Shown here piece by piece: positions 43,721 through 53,382 of a DNA stretch of 64,000 bases; positions within the stretch are counted from its first letter, which is position 1; every line of letters starts with the position of its first letter. Position numbers and translations under genes: made by a program. The stretch spans positions 29,708 through 93,707 of the forward strand of contig NZ_AOFD01000011.1 in the NCBI RefSeq assembly GCF_000332815.1, in the 5' to 3' direction. The notes beneath the pieces are model-generated. The model was not told the origin of the DNA, did no database searches, and saw nothing but the letters and a program-made list of their open reading frames with translations. Source of the stretch: Arthrobacter nitrophenolicus. GTDB lineage: Bacteria > Actinomycetota > Actinomycetes > Actinomycetales > Micrococcaceae.

Positions 43721-45058
43721 TCAGGCGCGGAGTTCGGCTTCCAGCCTCTCCAGGTCCGCGACGACGGCGGCCCGCTTGGGTGAGCGGGCGGGAAGGAGGC
43801 GGAGCGCGGCACGGCGGACGCCGACGTCGTCCCTCGCCTCGGGAAGGTCCGCGTACTTCAGGAGGGACTCGGCGCTGCCGTCGGTAAGGACCGCTTCCCG
43901 CAGCAGCGACGAGACCCGGTTCCGGAGCTCGATGATGCCGGGCGCCTCCGACCGCGGAAGGACGGCGCCGCGGTAGATCTCCAGCGCGATGCGGTGGGCG
44001 CCGCGCTGGAGGCAGCTCAACACCTGGCCGCTGTCCGGCACCAAATCCAGGGGAAGGCGGTAGGGCCGGGAACCGGGGACGGCATCCGGATGGAGCTGCT
44101 GCAGGACCTTGCGCAGGCGGACCATCTCGGCGCGGAGCGTAATGGTGGAGCCGTCACCCGGATACAGCAGGACGCTCAGTTCCTCCGCAGAGAGCCCGTC
44201 CGGGTGGGTGCTGAGCAACGCAAGAATCTCACTGTGCCGGGCGGACAGCACCACCGTCCTGCCCTCGAGGCTGAGCAGCGCCTGGTCGCGGCCCAGCAGC
44301 TGCAGGCTGTTCCTGTACAGGCTGCCTTCCTTGCCTCCCGTCCGCGGTGTGCGGGACGCGGAAGCTGCGGTGCGCCGTCGTGCCGGCCTGCTCGCAAGAT
44401 CCGCGGCAAGCTGCAGCCGCTCGACGCGCAACTGCGCCTGGGCGGCGGCAACCGTGGCCTCCACGAGGGACAGGGTATGCGGTGCCACGGCCGTGTCGGT
44501 CCCGGTGATGTCCACGACGCCCAGCACGGCGCCGGAATCCGGATCGTGGAACGGGACGGCGGTGCAGCTCCACGGGTGGACCGCCCGCTGGTAGTGCTCG
44601 GCCCCGGCGATCTGGATCCCCCGGCCCAGCGCAAGCGCGGTGCCCGGTGCGCTGGTGCCCACAGTGGCCTCAGACCAGTCGGCGCCGGCCACGAACATCA
44701 TCCCCTCGGCGCGGCGCTGCAGGACAGGGTCGCCCTCCACCCAGAGCAGCCGGCCCACCTCGTCACCCACCGCCACCAGCAGGCCGCTGTCATGGCTGGG
44801 CTGGACGAGGAGTTTGTTGATCACCGGCATGATGGCCGCCAGCGGGTGCTGGTTCCGGTAGTCCTCCAGCTCCTCGCGGTCCATCGCCAGCGGGGCCGCA
44901 GGATTGTCCGGGTTCGCCTTGAAGCCAGCGGACCGCTGCCAGGACTCACGGATCAGGCTGCGCAGGCCGGCCGGATCCTGGAGGGCGCCGCCGTCGAGCT
45001 GTTCATGGGCGGCCAAAGCGCTGAGCTGCAGCGGGCCGGGCTGAATCAGGTTCTTCAT
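43721..45058 (-). CDS. GAF-domain transcriptional regulator (AcoR-like)
   Basis: A 445-aa regulator. An N-terminal region with LIRESWQRSAGFKANP, as in AcoR-type proteins, leads into a GAF-like domain (about 85-210; MMFVAGADWSEATVGTSAPGTAL, HPWSCTAVPFHDPDSGAVLGVVDITG). A C-terminal winged-helix-like part (SARHSEILALLSTHPDGLSAEELSVLLYPGDGSTITLRAEMVRLRK) gives DNA binding. It lacks the sigma54 AAA+ domain of classical AcoR. In actinobacteria such proteins often activate aldehyde dehydrogenase genes, and one sits 4 kb away here. The effector is unknown. Confidence 0.83.
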   Translation of the reverse strand: MKNLIQPGPLQLSALAAHEQLDGGALQDPAGLRSLIRESWQRSAGFKANPDNPAAPLAMDREELEDYRNQHPLAAIMPVINKLLVQPSHDSGLLVAVGDEVGRLLWVEGDPVLQRRAEGMMFVAGADWSEATVGTSAPGTALALGRGIQIAGAEHYQRAVHPWSCTAVPFHDPDSGAVLGVVDITGTDTAVAPHTLSLVEATVAAAQAQLRVERLQLAADLASRPARRRTAASASRTPRTGGKEGSLYRNSLQLLGRDQALLSLEGRTVVLSARHSEILALLSTHPDGLSAEELSVLLYPGDGSTITLRAEMVRLRKVLQQLHPDAVPGSRPYRLPLDLVPDSGQVLSCLQRGAHRIALEIYRGAVLPRSEAPGIIELRNRVSSLLREAVLTDGSAESLLKYADLPEARDDVGVRRAALRLLPARSPKRAAVVADLERLEAELRA

Positions 45059-45150
45059 CGAACTCCTGTACTGCCTGCAGGCGCGGCGTCACGGTGCCGG
45101 CCAAGGGGTGGTCGCAATTCTAACCCCGCGGCCCCTCCCCGGGTCAGGAG

Positions 45151-46581
45151 TTAGGCGCGGGAGATGCGGATCATCTCCTCGCGCGGGACCACCTTGATCC
45201 GTTCGCGGACCACATGGTCGAGGCCCTCCGGCCCGGTCCATGCGGCACCCAGTCCGGCCTCGTGGGCATCAAGCTTGTTCCAGCCCTCCCACGTGGTGTA
45301 CTCGATGCCGCGCTCTTCGAGCAGATCGATGATGGCCTGCGGGTCCGGGTTTTCGGCCGGCGGAAGACTGAGCCGGTCCTCCAGGAGGAAACCGATGGTC
45401 TCCAGGGCGTCGCCCTTGGTGTGGCCGATAAGGCCCACCGGCCCGCGTTTGATCCAGCCGGTGGCGTAGATGCCCGGAACCGGGTTGCCGTCCCCGTCCA
45501 GGACGCGGCCGCCTTCGTTGGGGATGACGCCGCGTTTGGCGTCGTACTCCAGCTCGTCCAGGGCCGAACCGTGGTAGCCGATGGCCCGGTAGACGGCCTG
45601 GACCGGGTATTCGATGTACTCGCCGGTGCCCTTGGCATTGCCCGTGCCGTCAAGCTGCATCCGCTCGAACTTGATGCCGCCCACCTTGCCGGTGCCGTCG
45701 TCGAGCACCTCCACCGGGCTGTGCAGGAAGTGCAGGTGCAGACGCCGGGAGGACGGGTTCTCGGACTCGGCGTGCTCTTCCACCAGCCAGTTGGTGAGGG
45801 TGTTCACCATGGTCTTGATCTGGTTGTTGCTGCGGATGGCGTCGTCGGAGGCGTCGTCGAATTCGAAATCCTCCGGGTAGAGCACAATGTCCACGTCGTT
45901 CATGTGGCTGAGCTCGCGCAGTTCCAGCGGGGTGAACTTGACCTGGGCGGGGCCGCGGCGGCCGAACACGTGCACGTCGGTGACCGGAGAGGACTTCAGC
46001 CCCCGGTAGACGTTGTCCGGGATTTCGGTGCTGAGCAGTTCCTCCGGATGCTTGACCAGCATGCGGGCCACGTCCAGGGCCACGTTCCCGTTGCCGATCA
46101 CGGCGATCTCCCGGGCGTCCAGCGGCCATTCGCGGGGAACGTCCGGGTGCCCGTCGTACCAGGAGACGAAGTCCGCGCCGCCGAAGGAGCCCTGCAGTTC
46201 AATCCCCGGGATGTTCAGGTCCGCGTCCTTGACCGCGCCGGTGGAGAAGATTACGGCGTCATAGAAGGCCCTGAAATCGTGCAGGGTGAGGTCCCGGCCG
46301 TACGTGACGTTGCCCAGGAAGCGGATGTCGCCGCGGTCCAGGACCTTGTGCAGGGCGTTGACGATGCCTTTGATCCGGGGATGGTCCGGGGCGACGCCGT
46401 ACCGGATCAGGCCGTAGGGTGCGGGGTAGGCCTCGAAAAGGTCGATGCTCACCTCGAAGTCGCCGTCCTTGACCCCGCTGGACTTGGTGAGGATGTCCGC
46501 AGCGTAGACTCCTGCCGGCCCTGCGCCCACAATGGCGACGCGGAGTGGACGGGTGGAAGCTGATTCGCTGGAGTTGGACAC
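45151..46581 (-). CDS. fprA: Ferredoxin/flavodoxin-NADP reductase, FprA type (copy 1)
   Basis: A 476-aa FAD/NADPH oxidoreductase of the adrenodoxin-reductase-like FprA family. Features are the FAD-binding [35 protein letters not shown], the NADP-binding [25 protein letters not shown], and the C-terminal [18 protein letters not shown]. It passes electrons from NADPH to ferredoxin for P450s or other acceptors. The GTG start has AAGGG five bases before it. A second, frameshifted paralogue lies at 61.7 kb; this one has no cobA neighbour and sits between the topoisomerase and the GAF regulator. Confidence 0.93.
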   Translation of the reverse strand: MSNSSESASTRPLRVAIVGAGPAGVYAADILTKSSGVKDGDFEVSIDLFEAYPAPYGLIRYGVAPDHPRIKGIVNALHKVLDRGDIRFLGNVTYGRDLTLHDFRAFYDAVIFSTGAVKDADLNIPGIELQGSFGGADFVSWYDGHPDVPREWPLDAREIAVIGNGNVALDVARMLVKHPEELLSTEIPDNVYRGLKSSPVTDVHVFGRRGPAQVKFTPLELRELSHMNDVDIVLYPEDFEFDDASDDAIRSNNQIKTMVNTLTNWLVEEHAESENPSSRRLHLHFLHSPVEVLDDGTGKVGGIKFERMQLDGTGNAKGTGEYIEYPVQAVYRAIGYHGSALDELEYDAKRGVIPNEGGRVLDGDGNPVPGIYATGWIKRGPVGLIGHTKGDALETIGFLLEDRLSLPPAENPDPQAIIDLLEERGIEYTTWEGWNKLDAHEAGLGAAWTGPEGLDHVVRERIKVVPREEMIRISRA

Positions 46582-46662
46582 CTGGAGCCCTTCTGAACTG
46601 GTCCGTCACTGCACAATGGGGATGCGCCGGTTGAAGTAGCGCACAGTCCCCTATTCTAGGCC

Positions 46663-47659
46663 TCAGCCGCTCTTCGCCAGCGGGACCACGTTGCCTTCGC
46701 GGTAAAGCAGCGCCCGTAGCTCCGCCTCCGCGGAGTCCGTCCGCTTGGGATCAATGGTTTCGCCGTCGTTGTAGTGGTCCACCACACGCGGGTCCACATA
46801 GCTCTTCCGGGCAATCGACGGCGTGTTCCCCAGCACCTCGGCGGCGTCCATCATGGCGCGGCTGACGGCCCGCTTCCGTTTGGCCACGGTTCGTTGGGGG
46901 CCGGTGCGGGCCAGGCTCACGCTGCCGCCACCGTACCGCGCAGGGTCCGGAAGTCCTTGGCCGTGAAGTCCGATCCCGTCCGCTCCTTCACGTACGCGTT
47001 GATCTCCGCGCTCGTCACCGGATGCCAGGTCCGGCCGTTCTTGTAGGCCAGGAGCCGGGCATTGGGTCCCCTGCGCTTGAGCAGCCGCAGCAGGACGGCG
47101 AGGTCGGGGTCCCGGATTTCCGATTCCCAGTCCTTGCCGCTCTTAGCGGGGAACCGGAGCAGGATCTTGTCCTTCCGCACCTGGACGTGGGCGCACAAAA
47201 GGGTCGCCAGGCCGCGGCTGCCGTTTTCGTTCGTGTACCGCTCGGACCCCACGCGCAACGAGCCGCTGTCCAGCATCCGGAACGCCCCGGCGAGGACGCG
47301 GTCAGGAGTGAATCCTTCACTGCGCAGGTCCATAGTCACCCGGCGGCGTGCGGCCGGCAGGGACTCCGCCAGCTGCAGGGACCGGTCAAACTTCAGCCGG
47401 TCTTTCCGCGCACGCCACTCCGGATGGTAGATGTACTGGCGCCTGCCCACGCGTCCACCCCGGTGGCCTGGATGTGCCCGTTCTCGAACGGGGCAATCCA
47501 GACGTCGGTCCAGGCCGGGGGTATGCCGATACTCTCCAGCCGTTCCCGGACCGGGCCCGGCGGAACGGTGGACCCGTGCAGGTCCCGGTAGCTGAAGCCT
47601 TTTCCTGCCGGGATCCGCCGGTACCCGCGGCCCGAGGCGTTGCTGCGCCGGAGCCTCAT
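46663..47659 (-). CDS. Type IB DNA topoisomerase (poxvirus-like), frameshifted twice
   Basis: The repaired protein is about 332 aa. It is a bacterial TopIB that relaxes supercoils without ATP through a 3'-phosphotyrosine. The N-terminus GYRRIPAGKGFSYRDLHG, QATGVDAVGRRQYIYHPEW and RSEGFTPDRVLAGAFRMLD are family landmarks. Conserved Arg/Lys/His catalytic residues sit in KDFRTLRG and nearby, and the nucleophile Tyr is in ARKSYVDPRV. One G is missing near 47451 and one near 46920, the second just after VAAA. Both repairs restore contiguous family sequence. ATG 47659 starts the protein. Confidence 0.9.
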
Positions 47660-47763
47660 GGGGCGGCCTCCGGCAGTTCGGCACAAGTCATGAAAGCAAG
47701 CCTACTGACTATTTTGGCTTTTCCGGTCCGGGCGCTTGGAATACCTTGCCGGAGGCTGATGTT

Positions 47764-48813
47764 ATGGGTGTCGTGCCAATCCCCGATGGAGTCCCGTCCG
47801 CAAGCCTTCCGGCCCCCGCCGCCACAGCCCCGGCCCGGCCGTCTTCGGCGGGCCCGGGAGGGCGCGACCGCCCGGGAGCACCAAAGGCAGTGGATAAGGA
47901 CACGACGGCGGGAATCCTCTTCGGCATCGGCGCCTATGGTCTGTGGGGGCTGCTCCCCCTGTACTTCTTCGTGCTCCAGCCGGCCGGCGCCGTCGAAATC
48001 GTTGCCAACCGGGTGGTGTGGTCCCTGCTGTTCTGTGCCCTGCTGATCACGGTGACGCGGGCGTGGCCGGCCCTGGTGGCGGCCTTCCGGAACCGTACGG
48101 TGTTCGGCAGCCTCGCCGTCGCGGCCCTCCTGATCGCCGTGAACTGGCTGACCTACACCTACGGGGTGACCACCAACCAGGCCGTGGAAACCTCGCTGGG
48201 GTACTTCATCAACCCGCTCGTCTCGGTCCTCCTCGGCGTGCTGGTCCTCAAAGAGAGGCTGCGCCCGCTGCAATGGGCCGCCGTCGGCATCGGTTTCGTG
48301 GCGGTGGGCGTGCTCACCTACTCCTACGGCAAGCTGCCGTGGATTGCGCTGACGCTGGCCTCCAGCTTCGGCCTCTACGGCTTCGTGAAGAACCGTGTGG
48401 GCTCCAGGGTGGACGCTGTCACCAGCCTCAGCGTGGAAACCATGGTGCTGGCTCCTTTCGCGGCGGCCACGATGGTTTACCTCGGCGTGGCCGGGGCCGC
48501 CACCCTCACAACCGAGGGCCCCGGCCATTTCTGGCTGCTGCTGGCCTCCGGCGTGATCACCGCCGTTCCGCTGCTCTTCTTCGGCGCTTCCGCCCGCCGG
48601 CTGCCGATGACCACCATCGGCCTGCTGCAGTATTTCGCCCCCGTGCTGCAGTTCTTGGTGGCACTGCTCGTGTTCCGCGAGGCCATGACCGTGGAACGCT
48701 GGATCGGTTTCGGTGTGGTGTGGCTGGCCCTCCTGGTGCTGACGGTGGACATGCTGCGCAACGCCCGCAGGAATTCCGCGGCCCGCAAGGCAGCCCTCCG
48801 CACCGCCGCGTAG
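47764..48813 (+). CDS. rarD: EamA-family transporter, RarD type
   Basis: A 349-aa drug/metabolite-type membrane protein with ten predicted TM helices in two EamA repeats. A ~40-residue Pro/Ala/Arg-rich N-terminal tail precedes DTTAGILFGIGAYGLWGLLPLYF, characteristic of RarD. NWLTYTYGVTTNQAVETSLGYFINPLVSVLLG and PMTTIGLLQYFAPVLQFLVALLVF are equally diagnostic. E. coli RarD is linked to chloramphenicol sensitivity and its substrate is unknown. ATG 47764 is preferred for its GGAGG; an ATG at 47746 is six codons earlier. Divergent from the topoisomerase gene, it ends at a shared terminator. Confidence 0.9.
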   Translation: MGVVPIPDGVPSASLPAPAATAPARPSSAGPGGRDRPGAPKAVDKDTTAGILFGIGAYGLWGLLPLYFFVLQPAGAVEIVANRVVWSLLFCALLITVTRAWPALVAAFRNRTVFGSLAVAALLIAVNWLTYTYGVTTNQAVETSLGYFINPLVSVLLGVLVLKERLRPLQWAAVGIGFVAVGVLTYSYGKLPWIALTLASSFGLYGFVKNRVGSRVDAVTSLSVETMVLAPFAAATMVYLGVAGAATLTTEGPGHFWLLLASGVITAVPLLFFGASARRLPMTTIGLLQYFAPVLQFLVALLVFREAMTVERWIGFGVVWLALLVLTVDMLRNARRNSAARKAALRTAA

Positions 48814-48830
48814 GCCCACCGTTAAACCGA

Positions 48831-48870
48831 GGAAGGCGGGCCCGGTTCGCAAGAACTGGGCCCGCCTTCC
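48831..48870. terminator. Bidirectional terminator between rarD and gabT
   Basis: An 18-bp stem with one mismatch (48831-48848 with 48853-48870) and loop GCAA, located between convergent stop codons. Confidence 0.88.
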
Positions 48871-48896
48871 CGGCGTTGCCGGAGGAGTCGTTCCGG

Positions 48897-50267
48897 TTAA
48901 GCGTTCGCCTTGATGGCGGCGGCCAGGACGTCCAGGCCGTCGTTCAGGAGCTCGTCGGTGATGACCAGCGGCGGGAGCAGCCGGATGACGTTGCCGTAGG
49001 TGCCGCAGGTGAGGATGATGACGCCTTCCTTCAGGCAGGCGGCGGCAACAGCCTTGGTCAGCTCCGGGTTCGGTTCCTTCGAGCCGGCCTGGACCAGTTC
49101 GATGGCCAGCATGGCGCCGCGGCCGCGGACGTCGCCGATCACGGCTGTTCCGGCGTCGGCGAGTTCAGCCTGCAGCTCGCGGAGGCGGCCGGTGGCGAGG
49201 GCTTCGATGTGGCGGGCGCGGCCGGCCAGGTCGTATTCCTCCATGGAACCGATGGATGCCAGCGCTGCGGCACAGGCCACCGGATTGCCGCCATAGGTGC
49301 CGCCCAGGCCGCCGGGGTGGACGGCGTCGAGCAGGTCGGCGCGGCCGGTGATGGCTGACAGCGGCATGCCGCCGGCGATGCCCTTGGCCATGGTCATGAT
49401 ATCCGGGACGATGCCCTCGTGGTTGACGGCGAACCATTCGCCGGTGCGGCAGAATCCGGACTGGACCTCGTCAGCGATGAAGACGATGCCCTTTTCCTTG
49501 GCCCAGGCGGCCAGCGCCGGCAGGAAGCCTTCGGCCGGGACGATGAAGCCGCCTTCACCCTGGATGGGCTCGATAATGATCGCGGCAACCTGGTCCCCGC
49601 CGATCTGCTTCTCGATCATGGTGATGGCGCGCTTGGCTGCCTCGGCCCCCGTGATGGCGGGGTTTTCCTCGCGGTACGGGTAGCTCATGGGCATGCGGTA
49701 GACCTCGGGCGCGAACGGGCCGAAGTTGGTCTTGTACGGCATGGCCTTGGCGGTCAGCGCCATGGTGAGGTTGGTGCGGCCGTGGTAGGCGTGGTCGAAG
49801 GCCACGACGGCGTCGCGCCCGGTGGCGAGGCGTGCCACCTTGATGGCGTTCTCCACGGCTTCGGCACCGGAGTTGAAGAGCACGGTGCGCTTTTCGTGGT
49901 CGCCCGGGGTAAGCCGGTTCAGCTGCTCGGCGACGGCCACGTAGCCCTCGTAGGGGGTCACCATGAAGCAGGTGTGGGTGAAGTGCTCCACGGCTTCCTT
50001 GACGGCACCGACGACGGCGGGATCGGACGCGCCCACGCTGGTGACCGCGATGCCCGAGCCTAGGTCGATGAAGGAATTGCCGTCCACGTCGTGGATGATG
50101 CCGCCGTCCGCGTCCGCCACGTAGACGGGGACGCTGGAGGCGACGCCCGCTGCGACGACGGACTTGCGGCGTTCGGTCAGGGCTGCGGACTTGGGTCCGG
50201 GGAAGTCGGCCTGGACGCGGCGCTTCTGCTCCAGCCGGTAGGTGATTTCTGATGCTGTTGCGGTCAT
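48897..50267 (-). CDS. gabT: 4-aminobutyrate aminotransferase
   Basis: A 456-aa class III PLP aminotransferase. It has VLFNSGAEAVENAIKVAR (PLP phosphate site), HAYHGRTNLTMALT, IIEPIQGEGGF, FIADEVQSGF with the cofactor Asp, and MTMAKGIAGG with the PLP lysine. It moves the amino group of GABA to 2-oxoglutarate, giving succinate semialdehyde. It lies 77 bases downstream of an aldehyde dehydrogenase on the same strand, with a palindromic repeat between them. The unit fits putrescine/GABA degradation, probably under the divergent PucR regulator. Confidence 0.95.
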   Translation of the reverse strand: MTATASEITYRLEQKRRVQADFPGPKSAALTERRKSVVAAGVASSVPVYVADADGGIIHDVDGNSFIDLGSGIAVTSVGASDPAVVGAVKEAVEHFTHTCFMVTPYEGYVAVAEQLNRLTPGDHEKRTVLFNSGAEAVENAIKVARLATGRDAVVAFDHAYHGRTNLTMALTAKAMPYKTNFGPFAPEVYRMPMSYPYREENPAITGAEAAKRAITMIEKQIGGDQVAAIIIEPIQGEGGFIVPAEGFLPALAAWAKEKGIVFIADEVQSGFCRTGEWFAVNHEGIVPDIMTMAKGIAGGMPLSAITGRADLLDAVHPGGLGGTYGGNPVACAAALASIGSMEEYDLAGRARHIEALATGRLRELQAELADAGTAVIGDVRGRGAMLAIELVQAGSKEPNPELTKAVAAACLKEGVIILTCGTYGNVIRLLPPLVITDELLNDGLDVLAAAIKANA

Positions 50268-50287
50268 TGGAGTTCTTTCTTTACTGG

Positions 50288-50331
50288 TGGTTGAGCTTGT
50301 CGAAACCCCGGGGCTGCGACAAGCTCAACCA
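50288..50331. repeat. GTTGAGCTTGTCG palindromic repeat
   Basis: TGGTTGAGCTTGTCG (50288-50302) and its perfect complement (50317-50331) with a 14-base GC-rich loop, between two genes of the same operon. The GTTGAGCTTGTCGAAAC core resembles a short palindrome commonly seen between genes of actinobacteria. It may act as an mRNA processing or stability element. Confidence 0.75.
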
Positions 50332-50343
50332 ACGGGAATGTGG

Positions 50344-51783
50344 CTAGGCGTCGAGAGCACTCATGACGTGCTTGATGCGGGTGTAGTCCTCCACGCCGTA
50401 CATGGAGAGGTCCTTGCCGTAGCCGGACTGCTTGAAGCCGCCGTGGGGCATTTCGGCGGTGAGGAGGATGTGCGTGTTGATCCAGACGGCGCCGAAGTCC
50501 AGGTCGCGGCTGAGGCGCATGGCGGTGCCGTGGTTGCTGGTCCAGACGCTGGAAGCCAGGGCGTATTCCACGTCGTTGGCCAGTTCAACGGCTTCTTCCT
50601 CGGTGCTGAACTTCTGCACGGTGATGACGGGGCCGAAGGTCTCCTTCTGGACCACGTCGTCGGTCTGCTTCGCGCCGGTGATGATGGTGGGCTCGAAGAA
50701 GTAGCCCTTCTCCCCCGCCCGGTGGCCGCCGGTTTCGATCCGGCAGTTGGCCGGAAGGTTTTCCACCACGGACGTCACGGCGTTGAAGTGGTTGACGTTG
50801 TTCAGCGGGCCGAAGTAGTTGTCCTCGTCGTTCTGCGAACCGGTGTGCAGGGTCCGGGTGTGCTCCACCATGGCGGCCACGACGTCGTCGTGCACCGAGT
50901 CCTCCACCAGCACGCGGGTGATGGCGGTGCAGTCCTGGCCGGCATTGAAGAAGGCGAACTCGGCGATGGCCGCGGCGCTCTTCTTGATGTCGGCGTCCTT
51001 GAAGACGATGGCGGGAGCCTTGCCGCCCAGTTCCAGGTGGGCACGCTTGAGGCCCTTTGCGGCACCGGATGCCACAGCGATGCCGGCCCGGACGGAACCG
51101 GTGATGGAGACCAGGCCGGGGACCTTGTGCTCCACCATCATGGCGCCGGTTTCACCCGTGCCCAGGATGACGTTCAGGACGCCGGCGGGGAAGATGTCCT
51201 TAGCGAGGCGGGCCAGGACAAGGGTGGACTCCGGGGTGGTGTCCGACGGCTTGAGGACAACGGTGTTGCCGGCGGCGAGCGCGGGCCCGATCTTCCAGAT
51301 GGCCATCAGGAACGGGTAGTTCCACGGTGCCACCTGCGCCACCACGCCGATTGGCTCGCGGCGGACGTAGGAGGTGTGGCCCTCGAAGTACTCGCCGGCC
51401 GACTTGCCCTCAAGGATGCGGGCAGCCCCGGCGAAGAAGCGAAGCTGGTCGGCGCCGGCCGCCACTTCCTCGGAGGCGATCAGGGAGCGCACCTGGCCGG
51501 TGTTGCGGTGCTGGGCTTCGACCAGTTCATCGCTGTTGGCCTCCACGGCGTCGGCGAGCTTGAGCAGCATGAGCTGGCGCTGGCCCGGGGTGACGTGCTT
51601 CCAGGTCTTGAAGGCGTTCTGTGCCGCGGCCATGGCGGCATCCACGTCGGCCTGCACCGAGATGGGTGATTGCGCCACCACTTCCCCGTTGGTGGGGTTG
51701 ATGATGTCCAGCCGGCCGGTGCCGGCAGGCGTGACGAACTCCCCGTTGATGAAGTTCTGCAAGGTTTGGACCACGGTGTGCAA
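50344..51783 (-). CDS. Aldehyde dehydrogenase, probably gamma-aminobutyraldehyde dehydrogenase
   Basis: A 479-aa NAD+-dependent dehydrogenase. QNFINGEFVTPAGTGRLDIINP starts it, followed by APWNYPFLMA, KPSDTTPEST, LELGGKAPAIV (catalytic Glu), FNAGQDCTAITRV (catalytic Cys) and ETFGPVITV. The GQDC variant and the linked gabT point to oxidation of 4-aminobutyraldehyde to GABA (PatD/Prr type). The alternative is a betaine- or succinate-semialdehyde-type enzyme. It leads the operon and faces the pucR-type gene across a 147-base promoter gap. Confidence 0.9.
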   Translation of the reverse strand: MHTVVQTLQNFINGEFVTPAGTGRLDIINPTNGEVVAQSPISVQADVDAAMAAAQNAFKTWKHVTPGQRQLMLLKLADAVEANSDELVEAQHRNTGQVRSLIASEEVAAGADQLRFFAGAARILEGKSAGEYFEGHTSYVRREPIGVVAQVAPWNYPFLMAIWKIGPALAAGNTVVLKPSDTTPESTLVLARLAKDIFPAGVLNVILGTGETGAMMVEHKVPGLVSITGSVRAGIAVASGAAKGLKRAHLELGGKAPAIVFKDADIKKSAAAIAEFAFFNAGQDCTAITRVLVEDSVHDDVVAAMVEHTRTLHTGSQNDEDNYFGPLNNVNHFNAVTSVVENLPANCRIETGGHRAGEKGYFFEPTIITGAKQTDDVVQKETFGPVITVQKFSTEEEAVELANDVEYALASSVWTSNHGTAMRLSRDLDFGAVWINTHILLTAEMPHGGFKQSGYGKDLSMYGVEDYTRIKHVMSALDA

Positions 51784-51930
51784 CCTCTTCTCTGAGCGGC
51801 CATCAGCGGCAGGCGGATGGATGGAACTGGTTTGAGCCTATGCCAGCGCCCCATTGCAGTGAATAGCCACCTGCACACCCTTCCGCGCGGTGTTTAGTGC
51901 GGTTGTCCAGCGCCCGTTTATCCTTGATCC

Positions 51931-53367
51931 ATGGCCATTTCCCTCGCTGCCCTGCTGGGCGTGAACTCCCTCAAGCTGTCCAAGGTGGGGGTCGCCGAGA
52001 CCACCTGGCATCAGGACATCAACTGGGTGGCCGTCACGGAGCTGGAGGATCCGCAGCGGTTCCTCAACGGCGGCGAGCTGATCCTGACCACGGGCCTGCG
52101 GCTGAAGTCCGCGCCTGAGCAGCGGCGTTTTGTCCGCCAGGTGCAGCGGGCGGGCGCAGTGGGGATCGGGTTCGGCGTCGGGCTGTCGCATGAGGCGGTG
52201 CCGCCTGCGTTGCTGGCCGAGGCCAACCGGTGGGCCCTGCCCGTGGTGGAAGTCCCCTACGAGACGCCCTTCATCGCCATCACCAAACTGGTGGCCGATG
52301 CCCAGTCCGCGGACCACTACGCCAAGCTGGAGCGCCTCATCGCGGGCCACCAGGTCCTGGCCCGCGCCCTGCTGACCGGCGGCGGGCTGGCCGAACTCCT
52401 CAAGCAGCTCGGCAGCATGCTACGCACCGACATCGCGCTGACCCAGTTCACGGCGCAGCTGTACAACAGCAGCAGCGCAGCCCCGTCCGCGGATTCCTGG
52501 TCCACCTATCCGATCCCCACCGGCCGGCGGGATGCATGCACCCTCTGGGTCCGGCAGCCGTTCGAGGACTCCGGCATCATCGGCTATGCCCAGAACCTGA
52601 TCAGCGTGGAGCTGAACAACATGGTCAAGCAGCGCCAGGCCCAGCGCGCCCTCTGCGGCCAGGTGCTTGAGGACGTCATCCACGGCGCCCTGGAGACAAG
52701 CGAAGCCCAGCGCCGCCTTGCCGGCGTGGGCATCAACAGCACCCGGAAGAACGTGGTGCTGCTGGCTGTCTCCGCCGCGCACAACAAAGCCCTGGGCAGC
52801 ACCGCAGTGCCGCGCGAGCTCGAAAACTCGGTTGCCGCCGTCGTGGGCAAGGATTTGGTGCTGGTAGTGAATGACGACGGCGGGGCGGCGCCCGCTTTGG
52901 CGCGGAAGCTCAGCGACCACCTGGCGGAGGCGGGCATCCACGCCACCATCGGCATCGGCGGGGCTTACACGAAACCCAACGGACTGCGCTGGAGCTATTT
53001 CGAGGCGCGGGACGCGGCAAGCCACGGCCTGCCGGTCAATGAGCCGGAACGGCTGAGCCTGACGTCGCTGCTCCTGGCCAGCGAGGATGTGCCGCTGGCG
53101 GACATGGCGCATGAGTCCCTGAACCCGCTCCGGGCGTTCGACGCCGCCCACGGCGCGGAGCTGATGACCACGCTGGAAAGCTACCTGAACAACAACGGTT
53201 CGGTGGCCGCCGTGGCCGAGCAGTTGACGCTGCACCGCAACACGGTCCGGTACCGGCTGGCGCAGATCACCGAGCTGACCGGATACGACCCCGCGGTGAC
53301 CCCGGACCGGGTGCAGCTGTGGCTGGCGCTGGCGGTGGCCCGGCTGTCCGCGCGGCAGGGCAAGTAG
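51931..53367 (+). CDS. PucR-family transcriptional regulator
   Basis: A 478-aa regulator. The PucR N-terminal domain has the conserved WHQDINWVAVTELEDPQRFLNGGELILTTG and GFGVGLS, a middle GGDEF-like/CdaR region (~260-400) follows, and the C-terminal HTH_30 is in NNNGSVAAVAEQLTLHRNTVRYRLAQI. PucR relatives govern purine and GABA/polyamine breakdown. Divergence from the aldehyde dehydrogenase-gabT operon makes it the likely local activator (GabR-type function), with GABA or an aldehyde as possible inducer. It converges on the CYTH-CHAD gene. Confidence 0.93.
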   Translation: MAISLAALLGVNSLKLSKVGVAETTWHQDINWVAVTELEDPQRFLNGGELILTTGLRLKSAPEQRRFVRQVQRAGAVGIGFGVGLSHEAVPPALLAEANRWALPVVEVPYETPFIAITKLVADAQSADHYAKLERLIAGHQVLARALLTGGGLAELLKQLGSMLRTDIALTQFTAQLYNSSSAAPSADSWSTYPIPTGRRDACTLWVRQPFEDSGIIGYAQNLISVELNNMVKQRQAQRALCGQVLEDVIHGALETSEAQRRLAGVGINSTRKNVVLLAVSAAHNKALGSTAVPRELENSVAAVVGKDLVLVVNDDGGAAPALARKLSDHLAEAGIHATIGIGGAYTKPNGLRWSYFEARDAASHGLPVNEPERLSLTSLLLASEDVPLADMAHESLNPLRAFDAAHGAELMTTLESYLNNNGSVAAVAEQLTLHRNTVRYRLAQITELTGYDPAVTPDRVQLWLALAVARLSARQGK

Positions 53368-53382
53368 CCCCCGCCCCGACCC

